Below are positions 39,648 to 50,486 of a DNA stretch of 64,000 bases, one piece after another. Numbering within the stretch: position 1 is the stretch's first letter; every line of letters starts with the position of its first letter. Both the position numbers and the translations under genes were made by a program. The stretch is taken from NCBI GenBank assembly GCA_020466095.1, contig CM035806.1, positions 93,737,554 to 93,801,553 of the forward strand, given 5' to 3'. The DNA comes from Chlorops oryzae. Its lineage: Eukaryota > Arthropoda > Insecta > Diptera > Chloropidae. The notes beneath the pieces were generated by a model that did no database searches, was not told the DNA's origin, and saw only the letters and a program-made list of their open reading frames with translations.

Positions 39648-40281
39648 GGACATGTCTAAATCGCATCTCCTGGTGACGCTGATCATTTCCCTATACATTT
39701 TGTATGGTCTATCTCGCCTGGTTCTGGGTGTTACACACAACCACACAAACGCAATACAGTGGGGTCTCGTTATAAGTCGTTTCTCGTTCCTAAAAAATCG
39801 ACGTATAGCGAATCGACTTATAACGAATCAGATTTCTTCATATGTTTGTATGAAATAGTTTCTAATTGGTTCCTCAAAGCTCAAAAATTGATACACAAAT
39901 TTTTTAAAGTCAATACATAAAATGAAATTTCCCTACAATTGGCATCACTGCTCTAATGTCTGATTTCCAATTATTCGTCGGATGCAGAACGTTTTACGCT
40001 GCGTCCACAACAACGCAATTGATTTGAGCTGCTTCCATATGCTTGCATGTGTTTGCCTCAATTGACGGAACGCACCTGACGCGTCATTGGAGATGGCACT
40101 TAGGGGCGCAAAAGGCGAAAATAATGTTCCCCCAAACTCTTAGACGTAATTGCGAATCATTTGCGACGTATAGCGAACCAGGGTGTTAATCGATACGTGA
40201 CGTAAGTACGAATCGACGTATAACGAGGCGACTTATAACGAGACCCCACTGTATACCCTCGACACAGCGTGTTGGGTATAA
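39306..40281 (-). mobile_element. Mini-me copy split by a pogo-type MITE
   Basis: The body ('ctgccacgcccacttttcaa', 'aacagaccctagtactag', GACA tract, core) runs to 39756. The final 'taccctcgacacagcgtgtt' and 'gggtataa' resume after the insertion. The 3' tail is missing. Confidence 0.85.
39757..40251. mobile_element. 495 bp pogo/Tigger-type MITE in a mini-me
   Basis: The inverted ends CAGTGGGGTCTCGTTATAAG (23 bp matched) are flanked by TA at 39755-39756 and 40252-40253. CAGT starts with a TA duplication are typical of pogo/Tigger elements. Other mini-me copies supply the empty site (gcaataccc region), confirming the boundaries. 'cgacgtata' words recur in both subterminal parts. Confidence 0.92.
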
Positions 40282-40639
40282 AAACATGTTTCTCAGTTGT
40301 CGTTTAGAGAAAATATTTGTTTTAAACTTTCAAAAACTTGAAAAAAATTGGGCGTTTAAACGAAAGATTTTAAAAGTCAATGAAGTTGGATATATATATC
40401 GTCGTCCCGGAGTAAACTCCTCGTATATCACAAAATCAAAAAAAATTGAGATAAGCACATTTTTCCGTGTAATTTTTCAAGATCTATCCATCTGTCAAGT
40501 CTCCATGTTATTCCACCTTATAGTTTACGAGATATCTTGGAGCCTTATAATAGCACATCCTTTAAAAATATGATTTCAACGCGTTACAACATCGTATATC
40601 CATATTTTGTAGATATACTATGAAACGAATATGAAATTT

Positions 40640-41054
40640 GCGAAATAAAAAGTTGTTGCGTTATTTCACACACCAAATTTCAATAAGCTGGGGGTATAGT
40701 AAAAAAATATGCTCGAAAAACGTTAAAAATCGTGATTGTTGGAACCTCTGAACCACTCCCCACGACCCAAAAAGTCACTACGAAAAAAATTTGTATGCAG
40801 TTTTTCGGACATTTACCTGGTTCACGTCCATGCCAAATTTCAATATGATATCTTTCATGGCTTAGGAGTAAATTACGAAAAGCTAAAGTGTGACCGAAAG
40901 ACAGACAGATAGACAGACAGACAGACATGGCTAGATCTACTCCTCAAGCACCCTGATCAAGAATATATATATATGTCTATATCTATCGCGACTCCTTTGG
41001 TCTGTTACATACTCCGTGCCAAACGTAATATACCCTTTCCTTCGGAAAAGGTAT
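40640..41054 (-). mobile_element. Mini-me family 2, partial copy
   Basis: A different subfamily shared with 45250-46145: 'taaattacgaaaagctaaag', (GACA)n, 'catggctagatctactc', 'gatcaagaatatatatatat', 'ttggtctgttacatactccg' and the end 'ccttcggaaaaggtata'. The tail with the hairpin is absent. Confidence 0.8.
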
Positions 41055-41091
41055 AATAACTTTATTCATACAAAAATAACACCCATCTTCC

Positions 41092-41092
41092 G

Positions 41093-41123
<31 letters not shown>

Positions 41124-41126
41124 TAA
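41092..41126. repeat. (TA)n microsatellite
   Basis: About 13 uninterrupted AT dinucleotides followed by 'catatata'. Confidence 0.9.
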
Positions 41127-41195
41127 TAAAACATACAACTATTCTCGTTATAATACTCGAACAAAAATTTTCGCATTGAAAATAAGGTGGAATGC

Positions 41196-41335
41196 TTAGC
41201 CTGAAATCCACCATAGAGTTTTTTACGTACAGAAAAGAGCAGAGTGTTATAAGCTACGTGTGTTGTGTACACTGAGACCGGCTCTACAATTCTGCAGTTC
41301 TACGTAAAACACTCTATACTGGATTTCAGGCTTTA
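41196..41335. mobile_element. 140 bp imperfect hairpin element
   Basis: 'agcctgaaatccaccataga' with 'gttttttacgta' is mirrored by 'tacgtaaaacactctatact' and 'ggatttcaggct'. The arms are about 32 bp with several mismatches, so this is an old MITE-like fold. Confidence 0.6.
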
Positions 41336-41362
41336 TAGTAGATACTAAAAAGTTATAATTTA

Positions 41363-41930
41363 GGTGCTGATTATGTATGGCAACCAAAAAAAGTTGAGTT
41401 GCCTCAGAGGCAACCGAACTATTAAGGCAACCGAACTAGAAATTGCGATTACGGATGGCAACTTATTTTGGTTGACTATTGCGTCGCGTTGCCAACTGAA
41501 AGTCTAGCATTTTCGGCAACTAAAAACATATGTTTCAAGAAAGCATCAATATTTTTTGAAATTTGTTGATTTGAAACAGTTTTTTTGAAAAGATTATGCA
41601 TTAGGTTCACAAATTACGCGATAAAAAGAAATATATGGAGGTTATTTAGGAGATCTTTTTACTCACTGAAAATTAGAGACCAGGGCGCACAGGAGGATTC
41701 GTAATACGTTGAAGAAATTGCAACAGCCAAGCAGCCGGCACATTCAAAATCCATTTAAATTGTTTTTAATTCAACTAAGCAATGAGACATCGCGCTATGT
41801 ACTCGATGAATAAAACGCGACGTGGATAGATGTGGAATATGCATAGTGCTAAAAGGAGAGCAAAATGTTCTAGAGCCTTGCGCGAAAGGCAACCAAACTA
41901 AAAAAAAAGTTGCCATACATAATCAGCACC
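41363..41930. mobile_element. 568 bp PIF/Harbinger-type MITE
   Basis: The ends GGTGCTGATTATGTATGGCA are inverted at both sides and flanked by TTA at 41360-41362 and 41931-41933. The interior repeats 'ggcaaccgaact' and 'ggcaact'. No gene. Confidence 0.88.
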
Positions 41931-41959
41931 TTATTAAATTTGTAATATAAGAAATTATA

Positions 41960-44508
41960 TTACATTAACCCCTTCTCGCATACGAAGCCATATATGGACG
42001 CAAAAGTATATATTTTTTTCCTTGCCAGATGAAAAATCCTGTACTTAAAACAAAACCGAAATCCAAATAAGCATGGCATTAACTCTCGGAATCTTAGTAG
42101 ATTTCGTTTGACATATGGCCGTAGTCCACATTATATGATCTTTTGTCTAACATTTGTCATTGAGAAGAATTACAAAAAAAAAATTATCACATTTGAAATT
42201 TGTTATAATATAAAAATGGTGGGTAAAGAGTGCGACAAAAATTTTTCTATTTATATACACATACTCTTTTCAACCTTCTCAAGAGTAAAATGGTATGAAC
42301 ATTGAAAGTTTTGGGTTTCCTGGCATGTTTTGCCTACCTTTTCCATATAACATATCTTAATTTATAACCACTTCTGTTATAAACCTAAAAAAAATTAAAT
42401 TTAATAAATTTTTCCTTTAATTGAGCCCAATAAATCATTATTGTGGAGGAAAAATATTTGTTTTTCATTTCGTTAATAATTCATGCGGGAAGGGGTTAAT
42501 AAATTTTGTAAACAATTCACATCTTCTTCTGGAAGATAGATATATGTCGATGTCTTTTTTTTTGTGTTAAAATTTGTTTTGGGTTTGACAAATTTTAGTG
42601 TGGTTTCGAACCAATGCGAAGAGATGTGGGATAAACCTTTGCGGGTTTGTTTTTTTAAACAAGCCAATTGATATGCATTTTCACTGCAATATCTGTTGTA
42701 AATTAATTTGAATAAATCATTGTTGTTGTATTTGATCGATTTTATCTTACTAAAACGTACAACGTCAAAACCCAACTTATTTGCCATTGAGGAATACATT
42801 TTAAAGTCTGATGGCAGCATTTAAAAAATTTTAAATTTTACTTTTTGCGATCGATAATTTTCCAAATATGAATATAAAAGTAATGGGCTGTATATTTCTT
42901 AAAATTTAAAGAGCCCCGATCTATTACACTGTGAACAGCGTCTATCTGCTGAATTTGGGAATGACCTGGCTCAGAAAACTTTTGCGATATAGGATAGTAT
43001 TTTGTTTTGGTTTTGTGGAATACAAGAGTCGCTCCGCTCCATAATATTAAATGGTCAATGTTGAAATAATCTTGCAAAATGGTTTCCAAAATTTTTAAAA
43101 TTGCACTGGCAATATCATTTCCTGAGCGACCGGCAATCTCGTTCACTCCAAAGAGCACAATATGTTACACTATTACCCACATTATGAGAACAAACTGTAG
43201 CTGCTGTCATATTGTAAACAGAAAGCTTACTTTTATAATAAAATATAGAAGAGAAACCTTTTGGCAGATTGAAAGTGCTCTGTAAATCAAAGCACACGAC
43301 TATTTCGTCGTTTGAAACAGTCATTCTAAGTATCTTTATCACCTTCAGTCTTACACAAATTATTTTCTTGTCTATCAAATTCATATGATTTTTTTCACTC
43401 TCACCTAATCCTCCACCTATTGATTGCTTTTTATAAAGCGAACATTTATCGCATTGATCTTTTCTTGGGTTTATGAAAGCTCAAATTAAACTCCGTATTG
43501 AATATTTTTGTGAAAGTTGTTAGAGAAACTATTGCATGCGGATATTTTTCTTGCAAATAATCTGTACAACTTATTGACACCTAAACCCTCTTCTAAATAC
43601 TTTTTTGTCGTACTTGCCCTGCAATAATGCGAATCCACTGTAGGGAAGCTACCGATATGAGTACGGATTTTGTTTTTCAGTTCTTGTGTTAAGCAGTGCT
43701 TAGTGTGCTTGCCATGCTGCGACATTTTACAACCCCGTGTCTCTTCATCACAATGGTTTTTAAAATATAGTAACATATTCTAAAATCGGATGTATCAATG
43801 GTATTTAAAAAAAAAACCTTAGAAACTCTGACTTTCATATCTTCTTTTTCAAAGTAATAAGAATAACTATACAGTTTCTTTTAGCTTTGAGCGACTTGCT
43901 TCCTTTTGACAAGTTTTCGTAAAATAAATTTGTTATAAAACCCAGTTTTAAGGTTGTCATCTAAAGACCAAAATAAATCAAACATTTTTTTTTCTTTAAC
44001 TTTGTGCGAAATTTGCGCCACAGTTGAAAAGGCATTTTGAACTAAATGGTGGTTTGATACTTCTCGCCACTTTAATTTTACCATTGGTGGCGATGTATTC
44101 TTCGCGGTGATGTCTCTTCTTACATATAGATTGTTTACTTTCTTCAATGTTAATTTTTCTTTTCCGACTTTTCTTTAGTTAAAATTAACTCAGATGTAGT
44201 CAATTCTTAAAATAAATTAAAATAAGTGAACATGTTTTTAAGCATTAAGTTTGCTCACCATTAGAAACATTACTTGCTGTGGAATTCAAAATTTCATTTC
44301 TAGATGATGACGGTGTAGGCTTGAACTTACACTCGAGGAATGGCTACAGCCCTCTGCAAAAAAGAACTTCTGATTTGTTCTTCTAATTAGAATGAAATCC
44401 CTTAAAAACACCATATTCTTCCATATGCTCCAAGTTGGTTTCTGGATGATAATCAGGATCAACCTCTAAATCATCAGAATCAAACCGGCCACTGTGAATT
44501 TCTGGCAT
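41960..44508 (-). pseudogene. Decayed transposase-like gene of unnamed insect family
   Basis: On the minus strand an ATG at 44508 starts MPEIHSGRFDSDDLEVDPDY. Successive frames then contain NNLYVRRDITAKNTSPPMVK, SQHGKHTKHCLTQELKNKIR then FPTVDSHYCRASTTKKYLEE, VVCFDLQSTFNLPKGFSSIF then YKSKLSVYN, GRSGNDIASAILKILE, EPGHSQIQQIDAVHSVID, and a tail LPEEDVNCLQNLL. I recognise this order from a repetitive DDE-nuclease-like family of insect genomes that I cannot name. At least four frameshifts are present, and the strand where relatives have a second catalytic Asp reads LILWSGATLV. Without the piggyBac-type MITE the protein would end two codons after the TTAA. Confidence 0.6.
41969..42495. mobile_element. 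527 bp piggyBac-type MITE
   Basis: The inverted ends CCCCTTCTCGCATAC and CCCCTTCCCGCATGA are flanked by TTAA at 41965-41968 and 42496-42499. CCC starts and TTAA fit piggyBac. The insertion lies in the last codons of the minus-strand transposase-like gene. Confidence 0.85.
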
Positions 44509-45100
44509 ATTTAATTATAATTTATAAATTATTTAAACCACGTGCACACTTCATCCACATTTCACACAAAATGCTCAAGAAATTTTGAAATTTACACGCT
44601 TGCAGTGAACGGCATAATATGAAACATTAATTTTGTTGATATTGTTTTAAAAAAGGTCATCTTGTAACACCACAAATCATGCTGATCGATCACTCAGTGA
44701 TGAAATTTTTATAGAATATTTTAATATGCTTTTGATTTCTTTTTGTAATTTCTCTTTTAAAAAATGCCATATACTAGAAGAGAGTGGGGACATTATCATG
44801 ATCATCGTAAGCAGAGTAAAAACAAACCTATTGAACCAATAGACTTCTTTCACTACGTTTGCCACTGATTACAGAAGATTCTTCAGGCCGAATTTAACTT
44901 TATCTTGTTTTCCTATAAGACACATACAACATATATTGAGAGATCTGGTATCAACGACTTTCCTTTGGACTTTGACGGGTACATATTGCCCAATTGCTGG
45001 CCGAGATGTGATAGAAATGGATAAAGAAATTCTAAAGATTGTTCTACAGATTGCCCAGAAAAGGGTTTGGACAGGTAGGATGTCAAAAAAGTATCGATGT
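44509..45100. other. No gene recognised
   Basis: A + strand frame of 76 codons (44936-45166) is open but matches no family I know. Confidence 0.4.
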
Positions 45101-45165
45101 ATGGGGGAGTGCGATATATGGGGGGAGTGCGATATATGGGGGGAGTGCGATATATGGAGGGAGTA
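45101..45165 (+). repeat. 18 bp minisatellite
   Basis: Three and a half copies of 'gggggagtgcgatatatg'. The frame ECDIWGECDIWG is a by-product of the repeat. Confidence 0.9.
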
Positions 45166-45180
45166 AGTAGGATGTGCAGT

Positions 45181-46180
45181 TCCATTTTTTTTCATACGAT
45201 TCAGTGCGGGTTCCATTTTTTTCATACGATTCAGTGCGGGTTCCATTTTTATACCTTTTCCGAAGGAAAGGGTATATTAAGTTTGGCACGGAGTATGTAA
45301 CATACCAAAGGAGTCGCGATAGATATAGACATATATATATATTCTTGATCAGGATGACAAGAGGAGTCGATCTAGCCATGTCTGTCTGTCTGTCTGTCTG
45401 TCTGTCGGTCACACTTTAGTTTTTCGTAATTTACTCCTAAGCCATGAAAGATATCATATTAAAATTTTGCATGGACTTGAACGAGGTAAATGTCGAAAAA
45501 ACTGCATACAAATTTTTTTCGTAGTCCCTTCTTGGGTCGTGGGAAGTGGTTCAGAAGTTTAAAAAATCACGATTTTTAACGTTTTTCGTGGATAACTTTT
45601 TTACTATACATCCCAGCTTATTGAAATTTGGTTTGTGTATAGCTACTATGTAGACTTAAGCTTTCGCTGAAAAAAAAATTGCGGCATCGCTATAACTATG
45701 GTCATCATCCTACACATTAGAAAAAAACACTCTTTCTCTTATTCTCATATCTGAATACACAAATGATTTTTTTTTTGCTTCTTCTGGTTGTGTATTTTGC
45801 CGCCAAATAAAGTCGTCACTTAAGGTTAAAATTTGGCCATGACCACCATTCGCGAAATTCGCAAAAATTTTATTTTCACTATTTTGAATTGAGTATTTCG
45901 CAGTTAGACAAAATATCCTCTAACGGTTAAAACTTGACCATGCTCACCATCCGCGAAAATTTTGTGCTTAATAATAATCTCGAGTCTTAGAAGCTAAATC
46001 GAAGTACAGATAAGGTATAAATAGATATCCAAGCTAGAACAACGAAAACGGCAGGACTTTTTGTTAAGGTAATGTTTTAACATATTTCAGGCTGAGGAAA
46101 AGGTATGTGTGCAATCGGCTTAGCCGATGTAAACTTCTTTACTTGTTTTCATACGATTCAGTGCGGGTTCCATTTTGGTT
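45181..46180 (+). repeat. 30 bp tandem repeat split by a mini-me insertion
   Basis: 'ttcatacgattcagtgcggg' with 'ttccattttt' repeats at about 45193 and 45221. The next unit begins at 45241 and is completed at 46146 after the inserted mini-me element. Confidence 0.85.
45250..46145 (+). mobile_element. Mini-me family 2, complete copy
   Basis: It starts TATACCTTTTCCGAAGGAAA, with (TA)n, the core 'cttgatcaggatgacaagag' and (GTCT)n. It ends after the perfect hairpin CGGCT-T-AGCCG with 'aaacttctttacttg'. The layout parallels family 1, including the hairpin shortly before a CTTG end and the absence of a target duplication. Confidence 0.88.
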
Positions 46181-46989
46181 GACTATTATTTGTCATATTC
46201 TCTCTAGGTTGACTATAGAGTTCTGACTTATTTATTTTAAACAGAAAAACGATTAAGTGCAAAAAATGCATAACAAAGCTGATATATGTAGATAGTGCAG
46301 CTTCTTAGAGCAACCATGGAACGTACAGTTTCATTCAACCAACAATGATACTCATATACATACCTTATTTTCAGTTTATTTGTTTACATTTCATAAAAAA
46401 CAAATTTTCCACAACAATTTTTGGTTATCCATATGCTGCTTGTATATCTAATATCAAACACAGGTTTCACAAAGAGTGGCATATACGATGAATTGATAAA
46501 ACTTCTTTGAATGGAAAAAAATTGTGTTACTTGAAAAACAATTAAAAATAAAAAATTTTATATAAAGAGAAAAGATTGAAACATTTTCAACGCCAAAAAA
46601 TTTTTTTTTTTGATATATCATGTTAAACATATGTATATGACAAAAAAGATCAAAAAAATCTTTTAATGATCGCGGTGCTAAATATTTCATATTATTGAAA
46701 ATTATTCGAGCTTAACCGCATTGCACCTCCCGCCTGTGGGCGGACATGGCCATGTTTCGTCACTTCGCCACTCGTGACTCATCAGCGCCTTTGGGGTGCT
46801 AAGGAGTTTCAAATTTCTTGCACCTTATAAGTGAAGAATTTCAAAACCTCCTGAGAAATATACACACTAATTGTAAAAAAGTAGTGGTATTGAAGAATTA
46901 TTAACCTTCGGTTAACCAATCTTCCTCTAGTTTTGACTTTAGCAAAGATTTGCTTAAGTCTACTTTAAAATTCAATTTCCCAATAAGTG
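46181..46989. other. No gene recognised
   Basis: Stretch 46745-46830 loosely resembles 28125-28200. Otherwise nothing. Confidence 0.4.
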
Positions 46990-47244
46990 TTTTTTTTGTT
47001 GGTACAAGTTTGATCCATTGAGGGAAAAATAAACGGTCAAAGTCAAAACTTCAGAAAAAACCTTCATTTTTTTTTTTTTACTTTGGGAGCCATTTTGGTA
47101 TGAAAAAGGCCATATTAACACATGTTTTTCTAATTTTAAAAAAAATCCTCGATTAGTTTACTTCAAATTTGTGGCACATATCTTATACTTTTGACGTGAT
47201 AACGTCTATTAAATCGATGATAAGACATTCTATCTACGAAAAAA

Positions 47245-47275
<31 letters not shown>

Positions 47276-47459
47276 TTGATTGTATTTTTTCTGGATCTTC
47301 CTTTGAGTGGGAACTAACAGAAAGTATTCGGATCTTATTTCTAAATTTTTACGTAACTATTTATACATTTAGAGAAATATAAAAACAGTTTTTAGTTCCG
47401 ATGAGCCTCAATATTAGAAACTGGGCCTTAGCGCTGTATAGCGGCCTGCGCTGATGAGT

Positions 47460-47698
47460 ACTGATCCCGCACGAGCGAGGTGCGTCAAGGTTAGAGAATC
47501 CTTGATTGGAAAATACACTGGCGTGCACGAGCGAGGTGCGTCAGACTTAATGAGTCCTGGTTAGCTGGAACGGTTGCTGTTGAAGTTCAGAATTGAGCAA
47601 ACACGAGCGAGGTGCCTCAATCTGAACGAATCCTTGCTTAAACGAGTTTTAAGCATGCACGAGACAAGGTGCAGATAACAGATAGCGGAGCATCTGTG
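47460..47698 (-). repeat. Degenerate repeats in the LINE-1 3' UTR
   Basis: 'cacgagcgaggtgcgtca' or close variants recur at about 47469, 47526, 47601 and 47657, spaced 55-75 bp, each followed by 'gaatcct'-like words. This may be an RNA structure or processing signal for target-primed reverse transcription, or simply a decayed tandem repeat. Confidence 0.6.
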
Positions 47699-50380
47699 TT
47701 ATACGTCTAGACTCATAGATGCGGACGGAAGGTCCTTTCTTTTTAAGCGTGAACGACTCGTTGTGTTATTAAGACTTCTTGCTAGCTGGTTGGAGTGATG
47801 TCTTAATTTATGAATATACGACGCTTTTAAACGTATTATTTCGTCCTTAACGAGCGGAATTTGTAGATCACGGTGAATACTTTCATTTCGAATGTACCAT
47901 GGAGCACCTGTAATGATTCGGAGAATTTTCGATTGAGCTCTTTGAATTATTTCAATAGAGGAAGCACAGGCATTTCCCCACAACTGAATGCCATATGTCC
48001 AAAGTGGCTTTAATAAACTATTATATAAAAGAACTTTATACTCCATATTTAGAGGGGAGCGATGGTTAATTAACCAGTGAATTTTTGATGCTTTTAGCTT
48101 TAGGTTGGTTCTTTTTGCTTCGATGTGCTTTCGCCAAGTTAATCTTTTGTCTAGATGAACTCCTAAATATACGACATTATCTGCTTGAGGAATGGAAACT
48201 CCTTTAAGGAGTATAGTTGGACTTATTCCTTTTCTTAGTGTGAATGTAATGTGCTTACATTTTCGTTCGTTTACATTTATACGCCAGGTTGAAAGCCAAG
48301 TTTCAATTAATTGCATATGCCCCTGTAGAGTTCTTGACGCTTCCATAGGATCGCGGTGGCAACTCAATATTGCTGTGTCATCAGCAAAAGTTGACATAAC
48401 AATGTTGTCACTAGTAGGTATGTCGGCTGTGTATAGAAGGTAAAGAGAGGGGCCCAGTACACTGCCTTGCGGGACTCCTGCTTTTATTTCAAATTTTTCC
48501 GTAATGGTTTCATTAACTTTTACCCTAAAGAATCTTGTTTGAAGATATGATATGAGAATGCCATGTAAGTTTTGAGGAAGAAGAGATTTTATTTTAGATA
48601 TAAGTCCCTCATGCCACACTTTATCAAAGGCTTGAGCAATGTCAAGAAATATTGCAGAACAGTATTCTTTTTTTTCAAAGGCATTCCGAATTTCTTGCGT
48701 GATCCGATTTACCTGTTCTATCGTTCCATGTTTTTTCCTAAAGCCAAATTGATGAGTCGGGATTAGGTTATGCTCGTGAACGTATGGCGTTATCTTAAAA
48801 AGAAGAGCTTTTTCGAAAAGTTTAGATAATCAGGGGAGAAGGCTTATTGGTCGATAAGAGCTGTTGATGTCGGGTCTTTACCTGGCTTCAATACCATCTT
48901 TATGAGCGATTCTTTCCATACCTCAGGGAAATGAGAAAAGGATATAATCGCATTAAAGAGTTTTGCTATATACGCGATAGCGATGATTGGTAACTCCTTG
49001 ATCATTTTTGGGGTTATCAAGTCATAACCTGGAGCTTTTTTCTCGATAAGGTTTCCTTTTATAATACATTCTATTTCACTGACATGAAAGGTAATAGGGG
49101 TAGATTCGTTGTTTTCCTCATGTAGAGGAAGTCTAAGGCCAGATAAAGAAGAGTTTGGAAGGAAAACTGAGCACAAGTGTTGGGCAAACGCTAATGCTTT
49201 CTCCTCATCACTTCTTGCCCATGTTCCTCTTAAATCTCTTAAGGGAGATTCGTGGTCTGTGGGGGGGGTTTTTCACTTTTAAGGCTTTCCACAGTGACCC
49301 TTTCGATGAACTATTTGGCGAAAGGTTAGAGATGAAGTTAAAATTTCTCTTATCTCGATCGTTTTGAAGAGCGATTTGGAGTTGCTTTGTAGCTCTATTG
49401 AGTCTGACTTTACTTTCAGGGGACCTATGTTGTTGCCATTCTCGCCTCAATCTACGCTTTTCTTGTAGAAGCCTTTCGATTACACTGTTAGTATGATGGC
49501 AATTTCTATGGACAGTGGTAAAGCTCGTTGGGGTTGAATGCTCCGCCGCTGAAATCAGTATTGAATTTAAGGTTACAACCCCTTCATCGATTTGACATTC
49601 ATTATTTATGGAATATTCAGAGTGTATGTGTGTTGCAACGTACTTTTTGTATTTTACCCAATTTGTTTTAGAGGTGGTCAGTCTAAGAGGGGGGCACGTT
49701 GTTCTTGTGTTTCCCGAAATTTTGTAAATTAGAGGACAATGATCTGAAGACATTTCATAACTTATCGACGTTAAAATACGAGAGTTATCGATACCTCGTA
49801 TGATGGCAAAGTCTATAAGGTCTGGTATTTTGTTTTGATCTGTTGGCCAATACGTTGGATGTCCAGGTGAAAGGAAGCCTAGATTACTGGATGAATTCAT
49901 CAGGGTGTTGTAAAGTTGTCTACCCCTTGGAGAAATTAGGCGCGAACCCCAGTGGGTATGCTTTGCATTATAATCGCCTGCTGCTATGAATCTATTACCA
50001 AGGGTTTCAAAAAATTCTTTAAATTGGCTTTCACTTACTGAAAATCGAGGAGGACAGTAGATTGCAGACAAAACTAAATTTACGCCAAGGCTTTCAATCG
50101 AGACTGAAGTCGCTTGGAGGTAATTTTTTGAGAATGGCTCTATAGAAAAATGCCTAATTCTATTGCGAATCAATATACCCGTTCCTCCATGTGCTTTCCC
50201 ATCAGGGTGGTTCGTTTTGTAAAATTTATAGCCTGATAACGAAAAATTATTTTTATCTGTAAGATGTGTCTCTGAAATAAGCATCACATCAATAGAATTG
50301 TTTGAAAGGAAGTGTGATAATTCTAGCTTACGCTGATTTATCCCATTTGCATTCCATGAGCATATAATTAGTAAGCTCAT
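47699..50380 (-). pseudogene. LINE-1 ORF2: endonuclease and reverse transcriptase, broken
   Basis: The ATG at 50380 starts MSLLIICSWNANGINQRKLE. Endonuclease motifs seen are WNANG, LISETHL, AAGDYNAKHTHWGS and SSDHCPLIY (residues 1-220). RT motifs follow: KKAPGYDLITPKMIK, HQFGFRKKHGTIEQVNRI, CSAIFLDIAQAFD, AGVPQGSVLGPSLYLLY and STFADDTAILS. It ends SASMSLDV at 47699. Three lesions are seen against the relative at 61782: one extra base in the G8 run 49261-49268, one missing base near 48873, and a TGA at 48830-48832 where the relative has Cys. About 890 codons span the whole. Confidence 0.92.
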
Positions 50381-50486
50381 GTTTGTGCAGTAGAAGCTTG
50401 TTGAGGCTGCTGTTGCGATCTCATTATCATCTCAAACATATTTTCAACTTTTAACATGAATTGATTAAGAGTCTGAGTCAGAGTTG

